DNA of 64,000 bases from CAIVVT01 sp963823095 (GTDB lineage Bacteria > Acidobacteriota > Terriglobia > Bryobacterales > Bryobacteraceae): positions 124,001-188,000 of the forward strand of contig CAWGKI010000003.1 of the NCBI GenBank assembly GCA_963823095.1, given 5' to 3'. The notes beneath the pieces are model-generated. The model worked only from the letters and a program-made list of their open reading frames with translations, was not told where the DNA came from and made no database searches. Of this stretch, positions 53,847-62,708 are shown one piece after another. The translations under genes and the position numbers were made by a program. Numbering within the stretch: position 1 is the first letter of the stretch; each line of letters begins with the position of its first letter.

Positions 53847-54563
53847 TCAGGCTCTCGCCATCCCCGCGGCCTTCTCCACGCCGTCGTCCACGACGCGGCC
53901 GTCGAACAGGTGAACCTGCCGCGAAGCCCAGCTCGCATAGCGCGGATCGTGCGTCACCATGCACAACGTCGCGCCGCCCGCGTGCAGGTCGCGCAGCAGT
54001 TCCATCACGGCTTCGGAGTTCTTGCTGTCCAGGTTGCCTGTGGGTTCGTCGGCGAGCAGTACCGACGGGTTGCCGGCCAGTGCGCGAGCCACCGCGACGC
54101 GCTGCTGCTGGCCGCCCGAGAGCTGTGACGGATAATGCTTCAGGCGGTGAGACATGCCCACGCGTTCCAGCGCTTCCTGCACCCGCTTGTTGCGCTCGCT
54201 TCTGTCCATCGAGCGGTAGGTGAGCGGCAGTTCGACGTTCTCGTACACCGTCAGGTCGCCAATCAGGTTGAACGACTGGAAGATGAAGCCGATCTCGAGG
54301 TTGCGGATGCGCGCCCGTTCCGCGAACGACAATTTCTCGGCCGCCTGACCCTTGAACAGGTACTTGCCAGACGTCGGCGTGTCGAGGAAGCCGATGATCG
54401 AAAGCAGCGTCGATTTGCCGCAGCCCGAAGGTCCTTCGATCGAGAGAAACTCGCCGCGGCTGATCTGCAGATGGATGCCGGCGAGGGCGTGGGTTTCAAC
54501 CTCGTCGGCGTAAAACACCTTGCCGAGGTCGTCGAGTTGAATGAGAACGTCGTTGTTGTTCAT
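53847..54563 (-). CDS. ABC transporter ATPase (MacB/LolD type)
   Basis: 238 residues, one ABC domain: Walker A GPSGCGKST, Q-loop FIFQSFNLIGDL, signature LSGGQQQRVA, Walker B VLLADEPTGNLDS and switch His in VTHDP. FIFQSFNL and DEPTGNLD are typical of the LolD/MacB/FtsE group. It would energise the FtsX-type permeases encoded downstream, which lack their own ABC domain. It lies 42 bases after the membrane-fusion gene. Confidence 0.92.
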   Translation of the reverse strand: MNNNDVLIQLDDLGKVFYADEVETHALAGIHLQISRGEFLSIEGPSGCGKSTLLSIIGFLDTPTSGKYLFKGQAAEKLSFAERARIRNLEIGFIFQSFNLIGDLTVYENVELPLTYRSMDRSERNKRVQEALERVGMSHRLKHYPSQLSGGQQQRVAVARALAGNPSVLLADEPTGNLDSKNSEAVMELLRDLHAGGATLCMVTHDPRYASWASRQVHLFDGRVVDDGVEKAAGMARA

Positions 54564-54605
54564 GTCTGGTTCCTGACTTGTGCCTTTGGCTCTTCAAAAG
54601 TTCCG

Positions 54606-55859
54606 TCAACGAATTCGAATCTGCGATTTGTCGTGATACGTGGAGGTATCGGAGAGTACGATCTGGTCGCCCTCCTTAAGGCCCGAGACGATTTCCACGT
54701 CGTTCACCGAGATGCGGCCCAGCTTCACCTGCACGCGGTCCGCGGTGACGCCGTCGGGCTCCAGCCGGAACAGGCTCACCGTCGCGTCCGGTTGAGCGTC
54801 GGCCACGCGGCCAGTGTAGAGGACGTTGGTGACGTTCTCCAACCGGACCACGCCATCCACGCTCAAGTCAGGCCGCGCGCCCGGAGGCAGTGGAGCGTCG
54901 AGCGCCACGTCCACGGTGACCGCGCCGTCTTTCACTCCTGGGTCGATGCGGATCACGTGACCGGGGATCAATCCGTTGCGCGTGTCGATGATGGCTTTCT
55001 GGTCGAATAGAATGTCCTTGGCCTGGGTCTCGGCGATGCGGATCTGCGCCTTCAGCGTTGTCGGATCGGAGACGCGCGCCAGCACGGCGCCGGCGGTCAC
55101 GTAGGTCCCGATTTCGACATCGACGCTTTGCAGCACGCCCTTGATGCTCGACCGAACGGTCAAATCGGAAAGTTGCTGCTTGCGCAGGCTGACCAGACCC
55201 TTCAGGTTCTCGATGCGTGCATCCTGGGCCGCGATCTGCGCCCTGGCGGTTAGCTTGTTGCTCTCGATCCGTTTCGTTTCCAGATCCAGACGGCTGTGCA
55301 GTTGCTCGGCGGCGACGGTCGATTTCCTGACGCTGATGGCGTCGATCAAGCCTTTGTCGGAGAGCTGCTGGTTGGCCTGGTTCTGCACCACGGCTTGTTC
55401 ATAGTCGGAGCGCACCTGGGCGGTGGACGATTGCTGCTGGAACAGCAGGCCGTCGCACTGAGCCTTCAGGTTGGCGAGGTCCGCCTGGGCGCCCTTGAGC
55501 TGCGATTCAGCGTCAAACAGATCCTGCTGCAGCTTGGGGTTGGCCAGATCGAACATCACCGTTCCGGGCTCCATCGGCGCGCCCGGCAGTACGTAGCGGT
55601 TGACTACGCGTCCCTCGACGTTGGCGGCCACCACCAGGATCTTCACCGGGACCAGCGAGCCCACTCCGCGGATCTCTCTCTGGAAGCTGCCGCGCTTGAC
55701 TGTGTCGAGCAGGACAGAGCCCCGATCCACGCTGATTGCCGCGGGCTTCAATCTCATCAGGCCAAAGGCCAGGCCGGCGCCAGCCACCAGGACAACGCTC
55801 GAAATGGCGATTGTGCGGATGCGTTTGCGGCGGGCAATGTCGGGTCGTGCGATATCCAT
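54606..55859 (-). CDS. HlyD/MacA-type membrane fusion protein
   Basis: 417 residues. One N-terminal membrane helix (AISSVVLVAGAGLAFGLMRL), then a split lipoyl domain (REIRGVGSLVPVKILVVAAN; YVLPGAPMEPGTVMFDLANP), a long coiled coil (about 110-235; LQQDLFDAESQLKGAQADLA) and the returning lipoyl strand and beta-barrel (VRSSIKGVLQSVDVEIGTYV). Membrane fusion proteins connect an inner-membrane pump to an outer-membrane channel; no TolC gene lies in the window. First gene of the operon. Confidence 0.9.
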   Translation of the reverse strand: MDIARPDIARRKRIRTIAISSVVLVAGAGLAFGLMRLKPAAISVDRGSVLLDTVKRGSFQREIRGVGSLVPVKILVVAANVEGRVVNRYVLPGAPMEPGTVMFDLANPKLQQDLFDAESQLKGAQADLANLKAQCDGLLFQQQSSTAQVRSDYEQAVVQNQANQQLSDKGLIDAISVRKSTVAAEQLHSRLDLETKRIESNKLTARAQIAAQDARIENLKGLVSLRKQQLSDLTVRSSIKGVLQSVDVEIGTYVTAGAVLARVSDPTTLKAQIRIAETQAKDILFDQKAIIDTRNGLIPGHVIRIDPGVKDGAVTVDVALDAPLPPGARPDLSVDGVVRLENVTNVLYTGRVADAQPDATVSLFRLEPDGVTADRVQVKLGRISVNDVEIVSGLKEGDQIVLSDTSTYHDKSQIRIR

Positions 55860-56100
55860 AATTGCGTTTCTCGCTCTCTTCTAATGCACAACGCGGGCCA
55901 TTGTTACATGGCGTCTAAGTGATTGAAAATGCAATTCTGGAGAGACAAGCGCAGATTGCGCGGCTACCCGGAATCGAGACCGCCGTCCCAAAAGTGGGAC
56001 TCACTCGACTGCTCGGACTTGCTTGAGGCAGACCAGTGGTTGGAGTGTAGACGGGTTGATTCAGCGGTTCTCGACGTCTCCGCCATGAGGTGATGACCCA

Positions 56101-56760
56101 ATGAAAGTGCTGCTTTTCGGCGCGACCGGCATGGTGGGCCAGGGAGTGCTCCGCGAATGCCTTCTGGACCCCGGCGTGGAGAGCGTGCTCGCGGTGGGCC
56201 GCAGCTCAACAGGGCAGCGGCATGAGAAGCTGCGCGAACTGGTTCACACCGACTTCTTCGATTTCTCGGCGATTGAGAGTCAACTGTCGGGCTTTGATGC
56301 CTGCTTCTTCTGTCTGGGCGTCTCATCGGCGGGTATGCCGGAAGAGCGCTACCGGCATCTCACCTACGACCTGACGCTGGCGGTCGCCCAAGTCCTGGCG
56401 AGGCTTAATCCCGCAATGACTTTCATATACGTTTCGGGTCTCGGCACGGACAGCTCGGAACGCGGCCGGATCATGTGGGCGCGGGTGAAGGGAGCCACCG
56501 AGAACGCGCTGCTCCGCCTGCCGTTCAGGGCGGCCTACATGTTCCGGCCGGGCTTCATTCAGCCCCTGCACGGGATTACTTCGAAAACAAAGCTGTATCG
56601 GGTCCTTTACGCGCTCGCCAGGCCATTTTACGAAGTGCTGCATGCGCTCTTCCCGGGCTCCATGACGACGACGGAACACCTGGGACGAGCCATGATCAAA
56701 GCAGCGAGGGACGGCGCTCCAGGTTCGATCGTCGAAGGCCGGGACATCGGGAACATCTAA
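56101..56760 (+). CDS. NAD(P)-binding Rossmann protein
   Basis: 219 residues with GAGGTGAT eight bases before ATG 56101. The dinucleotide motif GATGMVGQG is at residues 8-16. CFFCLGVSSAGMPEERYRHL, FIYVSGLGTDSSERG and VKGATENALLRLPFRAAYM resemble atypical short-chain dehydrogenase/HTATIP2-like proteins, with the Tyr-x-x-x-Lys dyad lost (the Tyr/Lys positions read SGLG...VKG). The size is normal. Probably a small NAD(P)-dependent reductase or regulator; the substrate is unknown. It is a single gene. Confidence 0.75.
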   Translation: MKVLLFGATGMVGQGVLRECLLDPGVESVLAVGRSSTGQRHEKLRELVHTDFFDFSAIESQLSGFDACFFCLGVSSAGMPEERYRHLTYDLTLAVAQVLARLNPAMTFIYVSGLGTDSSERGRIMWARVKGATENALLRLPFRAAYMFRPGFIQPLHGITSKTKLYRVLYALARPFYEVLHALFPGSMTTTEHLGRAMIKAARDGAPGSIVEGRDIGNI

Positions 56761-56917
56761 CCCGATTTCTGGATCGGCGCCGAGCGCGACAAATGCTCTC
56801 ACACTTGAAGACCTTCCGGATGTGGCTCAGGTACGAGGTTTCATCCGCTCAGCACGGATCTCTCCACGACCTGCTGACCGTGCACCGCCAACGATAAAAA
56901 TCGACCACTCGTTCCCC

Positions 56918-57006
56918 AGCACCGAACCGCGAACGAAGAGATCGGCCAATACCAGAGAGCGGTGAGCGCGCCCGATGGCCGCTCTCTTCGTTCGCGGTTC
57001 GGTGCT
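56918..57006. mobile_element. 89-bp inverted-repeat element, relative of the 145-bp element
   Basis: Perfect 24-bp arms 56918-56941 and 56983-57006 (AGCACCGAACCGCGAACGAA... / ...TTCGTTCGCGGTTCGGTGCT). Outer arms match the 40911-41055 element except at four or so bases, and changes occur on both arms so pairing is kept. The upstream flank (from about 56860) resembles that of the larger element. It lies in the gap 56761-57101, which has no gene. Confidence 0.7.
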
Positions 57007-57101
57007 GAAAATGGTTCAGTGCTGGCCCTGGCTACTGCACGTTCCAGGAGGGTGCCACACAGTGCCGCTCCGTGCTCTGCCCTGGTGTGTTCCGAACGCG
57101 C

Positions 57102-59765
57102 CTATTCCAGTTCCAGCGTCATCGTCGCGCCACCCATCTCGGGCATCACGGCGATGGCCTTCACCGCCTGACGGTTGGCCTTATCCACCCACATCGTCGA
57201 TCTTCCGGCGCCGCCGTCCGATGGCTTCACCTCGACTTTCCAGGCATCGAATTCGCCGGCCGGCACGGTGACCTTCTCGCTGCCGGTCACCTCAAGCTCC
57301 ATCAACTTCTCCTTGCTCTTTTGCAGATCGAAATTGCGGAACGCCGTCTTGTAGCCTTGATCGAGCGGCAGCGTTGCCAGCACTTGTATGGCGCCCGCGC
57401 CCTCGCCGAACAACGGCCCGCCCAATTCCACGTTGACCGGACGGTCCTTGTCTCCGGCCTTCATCGTCCCGGTCATCTTCCTGTCCGCATAGGCCAGCTC
57501 GATCACTGACGGTCCTTGTACCACTTTGCGCTTGAGGAATAGCAGACTGCCCTTTTCGAGCGAGGTTGTGTCAACGGCCTGGCCCATGGGAGTCGTCATG
57601 TTGTCGACGATCACCCATTTTCCGCCTTCTTCTTTGATCTCCGTGGCGATCGCCAGCTCGATGCTCTGCCCCCCTATCTGCAGTGTCGCCTTGAACTTCG
57701 TAATGCCCACTTTCAATTCGCTCGCGGGCTTGGGAGCGCTGACCTTGCTCGGGTCCAGTTTCCGCGTCAGAACGACGGTGCTGGGATCGACTGTGATCTC
57801 TTTCAAACGCGCGGACACCTCGGCCGTCGCGTCCGCCTGGTAGCGGCCGTCGAGATATTGGGCCAGGAACTTCTCCGCGGCGGCGAACATCGCCATATTG
57901 TTCACAGGACGCGCGAAGCCATGGCCTTCGTCGGGAGCGACGATGTAGCTCACCGGGAAGCCGCGGTCGCGCAGCGCGATGACGATCTGATCGGATTCCG
58001 CCTTGTTCACGCGCGGATCGTTCGCGCCCTGGACGATGAGCAAAGGCGTCTTGATCTTGTTGGCAGAGTTGAGCGGCGACTGGCGCTCCAACTGAGCTTT
58101 GCCAAGAGGCGTGGTCGGGTCGCCCATGCGCTTATAGAAGATGACCCTGGCCGCTTCCCAATACGGCGGGATCGAATCGAGCAATGTGATCAGGTTTGAA
58201 GGTCCCACGATGGAGACCGCCGCCGCGTACACGTCCGGCGTGAAAGCGACCCCGGCCAGGGTCGCGTAGCCGCCGTAGCTGCCGCCCATAATGCCGACGC
58301 GCTTGGGATCCGCGATGCCCTCGCCCACCAAGTACTTCACGCCCCAAGTGATGTCGTCCTGCATCTTCTGGCCCCATTCGAGATTGCCGGCGTTGAGGAA
58401 CCGCTTCCCATAGCCCGTCGAGCCGCGGAAGTTCATCTGCAAAACGGCATATCCCCGGTTGGCGAGGAACTGAGGGTAACCACTATAGCCCCACCTGTCG
58501 CGCGCCCAAGGACCGCCGTGCGGGAAGACAACTAATGGCAGGTTCTTTTCCGGCATGCCCTTGGGCAGAGTGAGATAAGCGGGGATCTCGAGACCGTCCG
58601 ATGACTTGTAGCTGATAGCCTTCATGCTGGCCAGCGCCGTGCGATCGATCTTCGAGCGGATGCGGTATTGCAGCGCCAGGTTGTGAGTCTTACGGTCGAA
58701 CAGGTAGGTCTCTCCCGGCTCGGTGTCGCTATGCGCTGAGACGAGGAGCAAGTTCTCGTCGTGAGTCGAGGAACCCAACGCGATCTCCTTGCCCGGCAGC
58801 TTCGCTTGCAGCCATTTATAGTCGGCCTCCCAGACCTTGTTCTTCCAGTAGATGCGATCCTTGGCGTCCGTATAGACCGTCGCCAGCAACTCGTGCGTGC
58901 GCTCGGAGAACATGGGATTGCCCAGATCCACACGACTCAGGGGATCCGATTCGACGGCTGTCGCCGTCCCTGTGGCGGGATCCATCAGCGCCAGCGAGAT
59001 GAGATCGACGAGGTCGCCTTTGTTCGTGATCACGTAAACCTGTTTGTCGGTTTTCTCGAATTGCACCGGGTCGCACGATTCGAATACGCCACAGGAGTAA
59101 ATCTTCTTGAATCCGTCGGGGTCCACCCGCAGAAACTCGGTCTCGCCGCTTTCCGCCGAGCGTACCGCCAACCTCAGGTTGTCTTTCGTGTCGAAAACCC
59201 AACTGGAGATGCGGTCCGTGTTCTTTCGGAGCAGTGTCTTCTCGCCCGTGGAAATCTTGACCTTGTACAGGTCGTGCCAGGCCTTGTCGCGGTCGTTAAG
59301 ACCGATGTAGAGCAGGTCGGGGTCGCTCTCGGGCCTGGCATAGATGGCGGCTCGAACGCCTTTCGCGTCGGTGATGTTACGCGCCTTGGGAACCGGCGCG
59401 CCCGCCGCCGGCGGCTCGGCCGGGTTCACGGCGTAGACGTTGTAGTTCTCGTCGCCGCCCTGGTCCTGCACGTAGAGCACGAACTTGCTGTCGCGGCTCC
59501 AGAAGTAGGCCGGAATGGGCCGTTTCGTTTCGTTCGTAAGCGGCTTTGCGGCCGAGAAGGGTTCGATGGTGCGCTTCACCCAGATGTTCCGTGTGCCCTC
59601 GAACGGTTTCAGGAAGGTGATGAACTTGCCATCGGGTGAAAGCTGCGCGCCGGAAATCTCGGGATCCCCGAAGAACAGCTCGCGGTCGATGAGAGGAGGG
59701 AGGTCGGCACGCAGTCCCAGGACGAAGGTAAGGGAGAGTGCCAGCGCGTAGGCTTTCGATCTCAT
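57102..59765 (-). CDS. S9-family prolyl oligopeptidase-like peptidase with extra C-terminal domain
   Basis: 887 residues from ATG 59765, which gives a signal peptide (AYALALSLTFVLGLRA); an in-frame start at 59864 is unneeded. A beta-propeller (about 40-390) is followed by the alpha/beta-hydrolase domain with nucleophile Ser in GGSYGGYATL (about 495), Asp in QGANDPRVNKAES and His in DEGHGFARP. A further 230 residues after the usual end hold a beta-rich module (KFKATLQIGGQSIELAIATE, GEFDAWKVEVKPSDGGAGRS) like the DUF3108-type lipid or polymer binding domains, ending LELE. The extension is unusual for S9C peptidases and may anchor substrate or the enzyme. Exported. Confidence 0.88.
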   Translation of the reverse strand: MRSKAYALALSLTFVLGLRADLPPLIDRELFFGDPEISGAQLSPDGKFITFLKPFEGTRNIWVKRTIEPFSAAKPLTNETKRPIPAYFWSRDSKFVLYVQDQGGDENYNVYAVNPAEPPAAGAPVPKARNITDAKGVRAAIYARPESDPDLLYIGLNDRDKAWHDLYKVKISTGEKTLLRKNTDRISSWVFDTKDNLRLAVRSAESGETEFLRVDPDGFKKIYSCGVFESCDPVQFEKTDKQVYVITNKGDLVDLISLALMDPATGTATAVESDPLSRVDLGNPMFSERTHELLATVYTDAKDRIYWKNKVWEADYKWLQAKLPGKEIALGSSTHDENLLLVSAHSDTEPGETYLFDRKTHNLALQYRIRSKIDRTALASMKAISYKSSDGLEIPAYLTLPKGMPEKNLPLVVFPHGGPWARDRWGYSGYPQFLANRGYAVLQMNFRGSTGYGKRFLNAGNLEWGQKMQDDITWGVKYLVGEGIADPKRVGIMGGSYGGYATLAGVAFTPDVYAAAVSIVGPSNLITLLDSIPPYWEAARVIFYKRMGDPTTPLGKAQLERQSPLNSANKIKTPLLIVQGANDPRVNKAESDQIVIALRDRGFPVSYIVAPDEGHGFARPVNNMAMFAAAEKFLAQYLDGRYQADATAEVSARLKEITVDPSTVVLTRKLDPSKVSAPKPASELKVGITKFKATLQIGGQSIELAIATEIKEEGGKWVIVDNMTTPMGQAVDTTSLEKGSLLFLKRKVVQGPSVIELAYADRKMTGTMKAGDKDRPVNVELGGPLFGEGAGAIQVLATLPLDQGYKTAFRNFDLQKSKEKLMELEVTGSEKVTVPAGEFDAWKVEVKPSDGGAGRSTMWVDKANRQAVKAIAVMPEMGGATMTLELE

Positions 59766-59877
59766 GGATCTATGGTGGGCCGAACGAGACTGCGATTCAA
59801 CATCCGAGTGCCTGAGATACTCGATTCGGCGGCGATGCTGTGCATGAAGTCGCTGAGGGCTCACCTCCCCGGCGGTA

Positions 59878-59905
59878 TGTGATAACTCATTTGTGATAGC
59901 TCATT
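59878..59905 (+). repeat. 14-bp tandem repeat upstream of the membrane-enzyme operon
   Basis: TGTGATARCTCATT occurs twice head to tail (59878, 59892), about 55 bases before the start at 59960. Candidate regulatory site in the divergent promoter region. Confidence 0.55.
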
Positions 59906-59959
59906 TGAACGTCCGCGCTCCTTGCCGGGAGATGGGACGCGATACTATGGTGCTCGACC

Positions 59960-60730
59960 ATGGCTGCCTTCGAGTTATCCAAGTGGTACATGGACTGCGT
60001 CACCGGTTCGGGTGACGCTTCGATCGCTTATACAGGGACTCTCCGTTGGGGACCGGTTCGACTGCACTTTACCAGCTTGCTCGAAAGCACGGCGGAGGCA
60101 GTTAAAGTCAGGAACAGCCTGCGCCCTCAGAGCGAGCCGTGCATCGATCATGGATCGCTGCGCTGGCGATCCGAATCGCTTGGGATAGCCGGAGAGTGGC
60201 AGGCTGACTCCCGCGAGATCCATGAGACCGTGTTTGAATCCGGTGACGGCGCGGTGGATTGGCATTGCCTGATGCCGCGGGCTCAGACGAACATCCACAG
60301 CCGAAGCGGCCTCGGCTACGCGGAGCATCTTACTTGCACCATTGCACCGTGGAAACTGCCGATTCGTACTCTCCGCTGGGGCCGCTTTACCGCCTCATCC
60401 GAGTGGTTCGTTTGGATCGACTGGCAAGGCGATTACACGCGCCGCATCGTGTACAGGAATGGCCAGGCAACGCCAACCTTGCTCATTGAAGATGGCCTGA
60501 TCGAATTCTCCGACGGTGTGCGCCTGACTTTGGACCGTTCTCTCGTGCTGCGCGAGGGACGCCTCGGCGCTACGGCGCTGTCGGCGATTCCGGGAGTGCA
60601 TGACACCTTCCCCGCTCGTCTGCTCCAGATGAATGAATGCAAGTGGCGCAGCCGCGGCTGCCTTGAGCGGCCCGGGGCTGCGTCCGTGGAAGGCTGGGCC
60701 ATCCACGAAAGAGTGGATTGGCCAAAATGA
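59960..60730 (+). CDS. Unknown protein, possibly AttH/CrtC-like
   Basis: 256 residues from ATG 59960. Rich in Trp and beta strands (WYMDCVTGSGDASIAYTGTL, WRSESLGIAGEWQADSREIH, WLPIRTLRWGRF, WFVWIDWQGDYTRRIVY); no signal peptide. The layout of alternating Trp strands and RWGRFT resembles the two-lipocalin CrtC/AttH fold (carotenoid hydratases and relatives), but I am not certain. Its last bases overlap the ATG of the next gene (ATGA), so they are co-translated and probably act on the same lipid-type compound. Confidence 0.55.
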   Translation: MAAFELSKWYMDCVTGSGDASIAYTGTLRWGPVRLHFTSLLESTAEAVKVRNSLRPQSEPCIDHGSLRWRSESLGIAGEWQADSREIHETVFESGDGAVDWHCLMPRAQTNIHSRSGLGYAEHLTCTIAPWKLPIRTLRWGRFTASSEWFVWIDWQGDYTRRIVYRNGQATPTLLIEDGLIEFSDGVRLTLDRSLVLREGRLGATALSAIPGVHDTFPARLLQMNECKWRSRGCLERPGAASVEGWAIHERVDWPK

Positions 60731-62595
60731 ACCTTGGAAAGATCCTCTACGGCGCGTTCTTTGTCGCCGTGTTGCCAGCCCTGTTGATCCTATGGGCCAT
60801 TGGGGCACAGCCGGATATATCGCTTCCCATCTACGGAAGCCCGCCTATCGGGCTGGCGATCTCGGTGTGTGGTTTTGGCCTGATGGCGGCGGGCATGTGG
60901 CAGCTTTGGCGGCTCGGCGGAGGACTGCCCATGAACGCATATCCTCCTCCCAGGTTGGTCAGCGGCGGGACATTCTACTGGCTCCCTCATCCCATTTATT
61001 CGGGCTTCGTCGCGCTGTGTTTCGGAGTGGCGATGATTGCCCGCTCTGCCGCCGGTCTGTGGCTGGTCGCTCCCAGCGCGCTGCTCGGATGCGCCGCCGT
61101 GGTGCTGGGCTACGAGCGTCCCGATCTGCAGCGGCGCTTCGGTGACAATCTGCACCTTTTGCCGGCGGACGACGCTTCGACGCCTTCGGAATGGGAACGC
61201 TGGCGGTTCTTCCTGGTGGTTGTCATCCCCTGGATTGCGCTCTATCAATTCACTACCAAGATGGGGCTGCAGGGTATCGCCTTCCGCTTCGGCTTCGAAG
61301 ACCAATTGCCGATCTATCCCTGGACCTCGATCTTCTACCAAAGCACTTATCTCACCGTCGCCGTGGCCCCGTGGTGCGCCGGGACGCGACGCGATCTTCG
61401 CCGGCTCATGATCTCCGGATGGGCGGCGATGGCCGTCGTCTTCCCCACGTATTGGATCCTGCCGTCAATCGCCCCGCGCCGTCCTCTGACGGACAACTCG
61501 TGGCTGGCTCACGTGCTCACCAGGGAGCGCAATACGTATCCGCCCACCGCTGCCTTCCCTTCGTTTCACGTCCTGTGGGCCATCTTTGTCGCACGTCTTT
61601 ACCGGCCTCGCTGGATTGGCATCGCGTACACCGCGTCGATCGTGATCACGTGCATCACCACGGGCATGCATTACATTCCCGACGTGATCGCGTCACTCGC
61701 CATCGCGCCTCTGTTTCTTGATCCGCAACGCACATGGAACTGGTTGATCCACCGCACGGAAGCCATCGCGAACTCGTGGCAAGAGTGGCGCATCGGCCCG
61801 GTCCGCATCATCAATCATGGTCTCTACGCCGCCGCGGCCGGTTTCGTTCAGTTTGCGATTGTCACCTCCGCTCTCGGTCCCGGCCACGAATGGAAAGTGC
61901 TGGTGATCGCTCTCGCGGGACTGCTCGGCGCCGGGGCGTGGGCGCTGTGGATTGAAGGTTCCTCCATGCTGCGCCGTCCATTCGGATTCTACGGCGGCTT
62001 GATCGGCGTAGGTCTGGCCTGCCTCTTTTTTGAAGAACGATGGATCCTGCTCGTGGCGAATTGTCTGGGGGCGCCCTGGATGCAAGCGATCGGTCGCCTG
62101 CGCTGTCTAGTGAACGGCTGCTGCCACGGCGCACCCGCACCGAGCATGGCCGGTATCTGCGTGACCCATCCGCGTTCCCGCGTCATAAGGCTGGCGGGAC
62201 TGGCGGGCGTTCCCGTCCATCCCACACAGCTTTATTCCATCTTGAGCAATGTCTTGCTGGGCCTGGTGCTCATGCGGCTCTGGCTCTCGGGTTGTCCAAT
62301 TTCCGTCATCTGCGGAGTGTACGCAATTGGAAACGGAATGGCGCGCTTCGTGGAAGAGGCCTATCGGGGCGAGCCACAGACTCCGCACCACTGGGGCTTG
62401 CACTTGTATCAATGGACGGCGGTCGGCAGCGTCATTGCCGGAGCGTTCGTGACCACACTCCGCGTGCCCGCAGCGCCGGCGCTGACACTATCTATCCCCG
62501 GCGTGTTGTATGCCCTGGTCTTCGCAGTGCTGGCTGGAGCGGCGATGGGCGTAGACTTCCCAGAATCCAACAGGCCACTGGCACGCTTGACGTAA
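60727..62595 (+). CDS. Three-part membrane enzyme: ICMT-like + PAP2/IPC-synthase-like + Lgt-like
   Basis: 622 residues, all membrane; ATG 60727 overlaps the previous stop. Residues 1-150 resemble isoprenylcysteine/phospholipid methyltransferases (PHPIYSGF at 87-94, ERPDLQRRFG at 130-139). Residues 155-345 are a PAP2/Aur1-like phosphatase or inositol-phosphotransferase domain: RRP at 251-253, PSFH with His281, and HYIPD with His315 and Asp319. Residues 355-600 resemble Lgt, the lipoprotein diacylglyceryl transferase: FYGGLIG at 421-427 (the usual His is Tyr), GRLRCLVNGCCHG at 456-468, HPTQLY at 498-503 and GMARFVEEAYRGE at 537-549. All three are enzymes or relatives acting on lipids in membranes. 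The join is in one uninterrupted frame. A separate, normal Lgt is expected elsewhere. Confidence 0.75.
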   Translation: MNLGKILYGAFFVAVLPALLILWAIGAQPDISLPIYGSPPIGLAISVCGFGLMAAGMWQLWRLGGGLPMNAYPPPRLVSGGTFYWLPHPIYSGFVALCFGVAMIARSAAGLWLVAPSALLGCAAVVLGYERPDLQRRFGDNLHLLPADDASTPSEWERWRFFLVVVIPWIALYQFTTKMGLQGIAFRFGFEDQLPIYPWTSIFYQSTYLTVAVAPWCAGTRRDLRRLMISGWAAMAVVFPTYWILPSIAPRRPLTDNSWLAHVLTRERNTYPPTAAFPSFHVLWAIFVARLYRPRWIGIAYTASIVITCITTGMHYIPDVIASLAIAPLFLDPQRTWNWLIHRTEAIANSWQEWRIGPVRIINHGLYAAAAGFVQFAIVTSALGPGHEWKVLVIALAGLLGAGAWALWIEGSSMLRRPFGFYGGLIGVGLACLFFEERWILLVANCLGAPWMQAIGRLRCLVNGCCHGAPAPSMAGICVTHPRSRVIRLAGLAGVPVHPTQLYSILSNVLLGLVLMRLWLSGCPISVICGVYAIGNGMARFVEEAYRGEPQTPHHWGLHLYQWTAVGSVIAGAFVTTLRVPAAPALTLSIPGVLYALVFAVLAGAAMGVDFPESNRPLARLT

Positions 62596-62657
62596 CGCGA
62601 CTTCCACCTCGCCGGAAGATACCGCTGCCACCGCTCGGACCGCATTGTTTACATTCT

Positions 62658-62708
62658 TGTTGTTGACATCCGACAACAGCGGACGCATAGTGTAGACATT
62701 CGACACTA
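62658..62708 (+). promoter_or_regulatory. Double operator and promoter of the PadR gene
   Basis: Two 21-base inverted-repeat sites, TGTTGT-N9-ACAACA (62658-62678) and TAGTGT-N9-ACACTA (62688-62708), share the core GACATYCGACA and are exactly 30 bases apart. The second touches the PadR ATG at 62708. A candidate -35 TTGACA (62663-62668) and -10 CATAGT (62686-62691) with a 17-base spacer lie across both. PadR binding here would give autorepression and control of the following permease. Confidence 0.65.

Noticed and set aside
58761..59639. Plus-strand 292-codon frame opposite the S9 peptidase
   Set aside because: Shadow of the propeller domain, no motif.
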